DNA of 8,562 nt from Clostridiaceae bacterium (GTDB lineage Bacteria; Bacillota; Clostridia; Lachnospirales; Lachnospiraceae), in contig JAGZXV010000221.1 of NCBI GenBank assembly GCA_018378255.1, positions 1 through 8,562 on the forward strand, read 5' to 3'. The position numbers and the translations under genes are program-made. Under the pieces are notes generated by a model that worked only from the letters and a program-made list of their open reading frames with translations, was not told the DNA's origin and searched no databases. Each line of letters starts with the position of its first letter. Positions within the stretch are counted from its first letter, which is position 1. Shown piece after piece: positions 6,708-8,562 of this stretch.

Positions 6708-6780
6708 CTATCTAACTCCTTCCCGGCATATGCCGTAAAAAGCTTATTGCAGTGCACCCCAGGGCGTTTTTAAACGCATC
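6708..6780 (-). other. 73-nt intergenic spacer with two short palindromes
   Basis: The spacer between the second permease and the sulfatase holds a perfect 12-bp palindrome CGGCATATGCCG (6724-6735), ending 2 nt before the sulfatase Shine-Dalgarno (6716-6721), and a 6-bp inverted repeat GCGTTT-2 nt-AAACGC (6764-6777) just after the permease stop. Neither is followed by a proper U-tract, so I read the region as intra-operonic, possibly a processing or translation-tuning site. Confidence 0.4.
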
Positions 6781-7671
6781 CTAGTGTTCCAGCACCTCCC
6801 CGATTCCTGCCGGGGTAGAGACGTAACGCACCGCAAATATTATAACAAATAAAGTAACCGCATAGGGAATCATCTGAAGAATCTGTCCCGGGACCATTGC
6901 CGACGGAATCACAAGCTGCAGGGAATCAGCAAATCCGAAGAGCAGGCCGCCGCCCAGCGCTCCCAAAGGATTAAACCGTCCCAGAATGTTCACCGCCACA
7001 GCGATAAAGCCACGGCCCGCCGTCATTTCGCGGACAAACATGTTCACATGGTCGATGGATAAAAAGCTTCCGGCCATTCCGCAGACAGCGCCTGATATCA
7101 GGATACCCAGATATTTATAGCGGTTTACCTTTAAACCGATGGAATCGGCGGTATGGGCGCTCTCTCCCACAATCCTCATCCGCAGCCCCGAAGGCGTCCT
7201 GAACAGGTAAAACCAGGAAACAGCCACCACAATCAGCATCACAGGGATCAGGATTGATAAATCCCCAACTCCTGGCACGTGAATCCTGGGAAGGGTGGGA
7301 ACCTGATCGGAATTCGCCCTGGTTCCCCAGATCATCTGTGTCATGGAAGCCGTAAAACCAGAGGCAAACAGATTAAACCCTATTCCGCAGATTACCTGGT
7401 TTACATGGAACCGGATCGTAAATACACCGAACAACAGGGAAAATATAAGGGAAACTAAAATTCCCATAAAAAGCCCTAAAAACGCATTCTGGAACAGATA
7501 AGAGCCCAGAGCGGCTCCCCACGCGCCCATGAGCATAAATCCCTCCAGCCCAAGGGCCATGGTCCCGGACCTGGCCGAGAACGCGCCGCCCACTGCCGCC
7601 AATGTAATCGGCGTGGACATGCGGATGGTGGAAACGATCAAAATTAACAGTGTCACCTTCCAGTCGCTCAT
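6781..7671 (-). CDS. ABC transporter permease, Bmp/Nup nucleoside-importer type (NupQ/YufQ-like)
   Basis: A 296-residue polytopic inner-membrane subunit of a BPD_transp_2 (CUT2-like) importer. Family landmarks: G-T-M-A-L-G-L-E-G near 36-44 (the N-x-G-x-E-G segment of this family); N-Q-V-I-C-G-I-G-F-N (91-100); A-D-S-I-G-L-K-V-N-R (175-184) leading into G-A-V-C-G-M-A-G-S (194-202), the cytoplasmic loop that docks with the ATPase; and G-R-G-F-I-A-V-A-V-N-I-L-G-R-F-N-P-L-G-A (219-238). About eight hydrophobic segments are apparent. The length matches the shorter of the two permeases in nucleoside importers such as B. subtilis NupOPQ. Its ATG overlaps the stop of the upstream permease (ATGA, 7668-7671), indicating translational coupling, with AGGAGGG about 8 nt upstream. 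It would pair with the other permease as a heterodimer. Known relatives take up purine or pyrimidine nucleosides; the actual solute here is unknown. Confidence 0.92.
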   Translation of the reverse strand: MSDWKVTLLILIVSTIRMSTPITLAAVGGAFSARSGTMALGLEGFMLMGAWGAALGSYLFQNAFLGLFMGILVSLIFSLLFGVFTIRFHVNQVICGIGFNLFASGFTASMTQMIWGTRANSDQVPTLPRIHVPGVGDLSILIPVMLIVVAVSWFYLFRTPSGLRMRIVGESAHTADSIGLKVNRYKYLGILISGAVCGMAGSFLSIDHVNMFVREMTAGRGFIAVAVNILGRFNPLGALGGGLLFGFADSLQLVIPSAMVPGQILQMIPYAVTLFVIIFAVRYVSTPAGIGEVLEH

Positions 7672-8562
7672 GAAACCGCCCTCCTCTTCTTTTTAAAGAT
7701 TTTCGAAACTCCTCCATTTATCTGGCTGATCAGCTTAGGCGCTGCAATGAACACAATTACCAGAGCCTGAATGATCAGTATGTAGTCCATCGGGATATTT
7801 GCCACCCGGTTTACGGACATAGCCCCTGCCTTCAGCCCTCCAAAAAGAATACCGGAAACCAGGATGGCCACCGGGTGGTTGGCAGCCAACGCGGCCACTG
7901 CAATTCCCTCAAACCCGTATCCAGAAGAAAAGTTATCGATAAAACGGTAATGCACGCCCATAATCTGGCCCGCTCCGCACAGCCCTGCAATTCCGGCGCT
8001 GAGAAACATGGAAATCACAGTGACTGTTTTATAATTGATTCCGGCTGTCTCTGCTGCCAGGCGGTTGAAGCCCACCGTTCTCATATGAAAACCGAATTTC
8101 GTATATTTTATCACCAAAGCGATGATAACTGCCGCGGCCACCGCCATAAAAAATACTGCTGATAGCTGATGGTCAGGGAAAATCCGCCCAATCACCGCAT
8201 TGTCACTGATGAGGGCCGTCTGCAGGGTGCTTTCATCAGCCCGCAGAGGAGCCGCCACCAGATAGCCGCAGAAATTCTGGGCGATGTAGTTGAGCATGAT
8301 CGTAACGATTACAATATTGGAACCGAACTTTACATCTAAAAATCCGGCGATTCCTCCATACAGCCCGGACGCCGCGAAAGCGGCTAAAAGTACCAGCGGC
8401 ACATATATGATCTTTGGAAGTCCCGGGAACAGGGTTCCCACAACGGCTGCCGTCATGGCTCCCACATAGATCTGCCCTTCCCCTCCCAGATTCATGATGT
8501 TGGCCTGTTTTGCCACGGCAAAGGCCAGACCGGACAGAATGAGGGGTGTTGCATAGGACAGC
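7668..8562 (-). CDS. ABC transporter permease, Bmp/Nup nucleoside-importer type (NupP/YufP-like), N-terminus cut by window edge
   Basis: The reading frame stays open to the right edge, so the 5' end is missing. A GTG at 8516 is only an internal valine; 15 further codons before it encode the conserved membrane segment with T-P-L-I-L-S-G-L-A. The visible 297 residues have the family motif N-L-G-G-E-G-Q (24-30 of the fragment), then A-A-E-T-A-G-I (169-175) and S-A-G-I-A-G-L-C-G-A-G-Q (188-199), the ATPase-docking region, several hydrophobic spans and a basic C-terminal tail (F-K-K-K-R-R). Full-length relatives have about 350 residues, so some 50 plus the first membrane segments are probably missing. 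It is the longer partner of the heterodimeric permease. The ATPase (NupO-like) and Bmp lipoprotein are not in the window and usually lie upstream of such permease pairs. Confidence 0.92.
   Translation of the reverse strand, partial: LSYATPLILSGLAFAVAKQANIMNLGGEGQIYVGAMTAAVVGTLFPGLPKIIYVPLVLLAAFAASGLYGGIAGFLDVKFGSNIVIVTIMLNYIAQNFCGYLVAAPLRADESTLQTALISDNAVIGRIFPDHQLSAVFFMAVAAAVIIALVIKYTKFGFHMRTVGFNRLAAETAGINYKTVTVISMFLSAGIAGLCGAGQIMGVHYRFIDNFSSGYGFEGIAVAALAANHPVAILVSGILFGGLKAGAMSVNRVANIPMDYILIIQALVIVFIAAPKLISQINGGVSKIFKKKRRAVS

Noticed and set aside
7373..7717. Minus-strand open frame overlapping both permeases, suggesting a frameshift or extra gene
   Set aside because: Both permease frames are intact with family motifs and an ATGA junction; the overlapping frame has no membrane or domain character.

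Overview
The window (about 8.6 kb, roughly half G+C) carries six genes, all read from the minus strand. It suggests a chromosomal segment of an anaerobic Clostridia-type Firmicute, probably Lachnospiraceae. The reasons are AGGAGG-type ribosome binding sites, a Bmp/Nup-type nucleoside ABC importer, a PrpR_N-type regulator and a clostridial style of sulfatase gene. The taxonomic call is inference from protein style; no marker gene is present.

In transcription order (right to left), the first block runs from 8562 to 3907. It encodes two inner-membrane permeases of a nucleoside-type ABC importer (the first cut by the window edge), a cytosolic Cys-type sulfatase-superfamily enzyme, and an amidohydrolase resembling the MTA/SAH and guanine deaminases. 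The genes overlap by 4 nt or lie 17 to 73 nt apart and look like one operon, whose ATPase and lipoprotein genes are probably upstream, outside the window. The operon ends in a strong hairpin terminator at 3835-3873.

After an intergenic region with operator-like repeats (3685-3834), a second block runs from 3684 to 1. It encodes a 638-residue regulator with the layout of a sigma-54 activator (PrpR_N, PAS, AAA+, Fis-type HTH), then adenine phosphoribosyltransferase (apt), then a beta-lactamase-fold serine hydrolase cut by the left edge. Gaps of 34 and 7 nt suggest cotranscription.

Taken together this looks like a purine- or nucleoside-related uptake and degradation locus. A solute enters through the Bmp/Nup-type importer, a cytosolic sulfatase-like enzyme removes an ester group, the amidohydrolase deaminates or opens a ring, and Apt could salvage adenine. 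Two points stand out. The regulator has lost the Walker A lysine, the Walker B acidic residues and the GAFTGA sigma-54 loop while keeping its DNA-binding and sensory domains. And pairing a cytosolic sulfatase with a nucleoside importer and deaminase suggests an unidentified modified-nucleoside substrate. No mobile elements, CRISPR arrays, tRNAs or rRNAs were seen.
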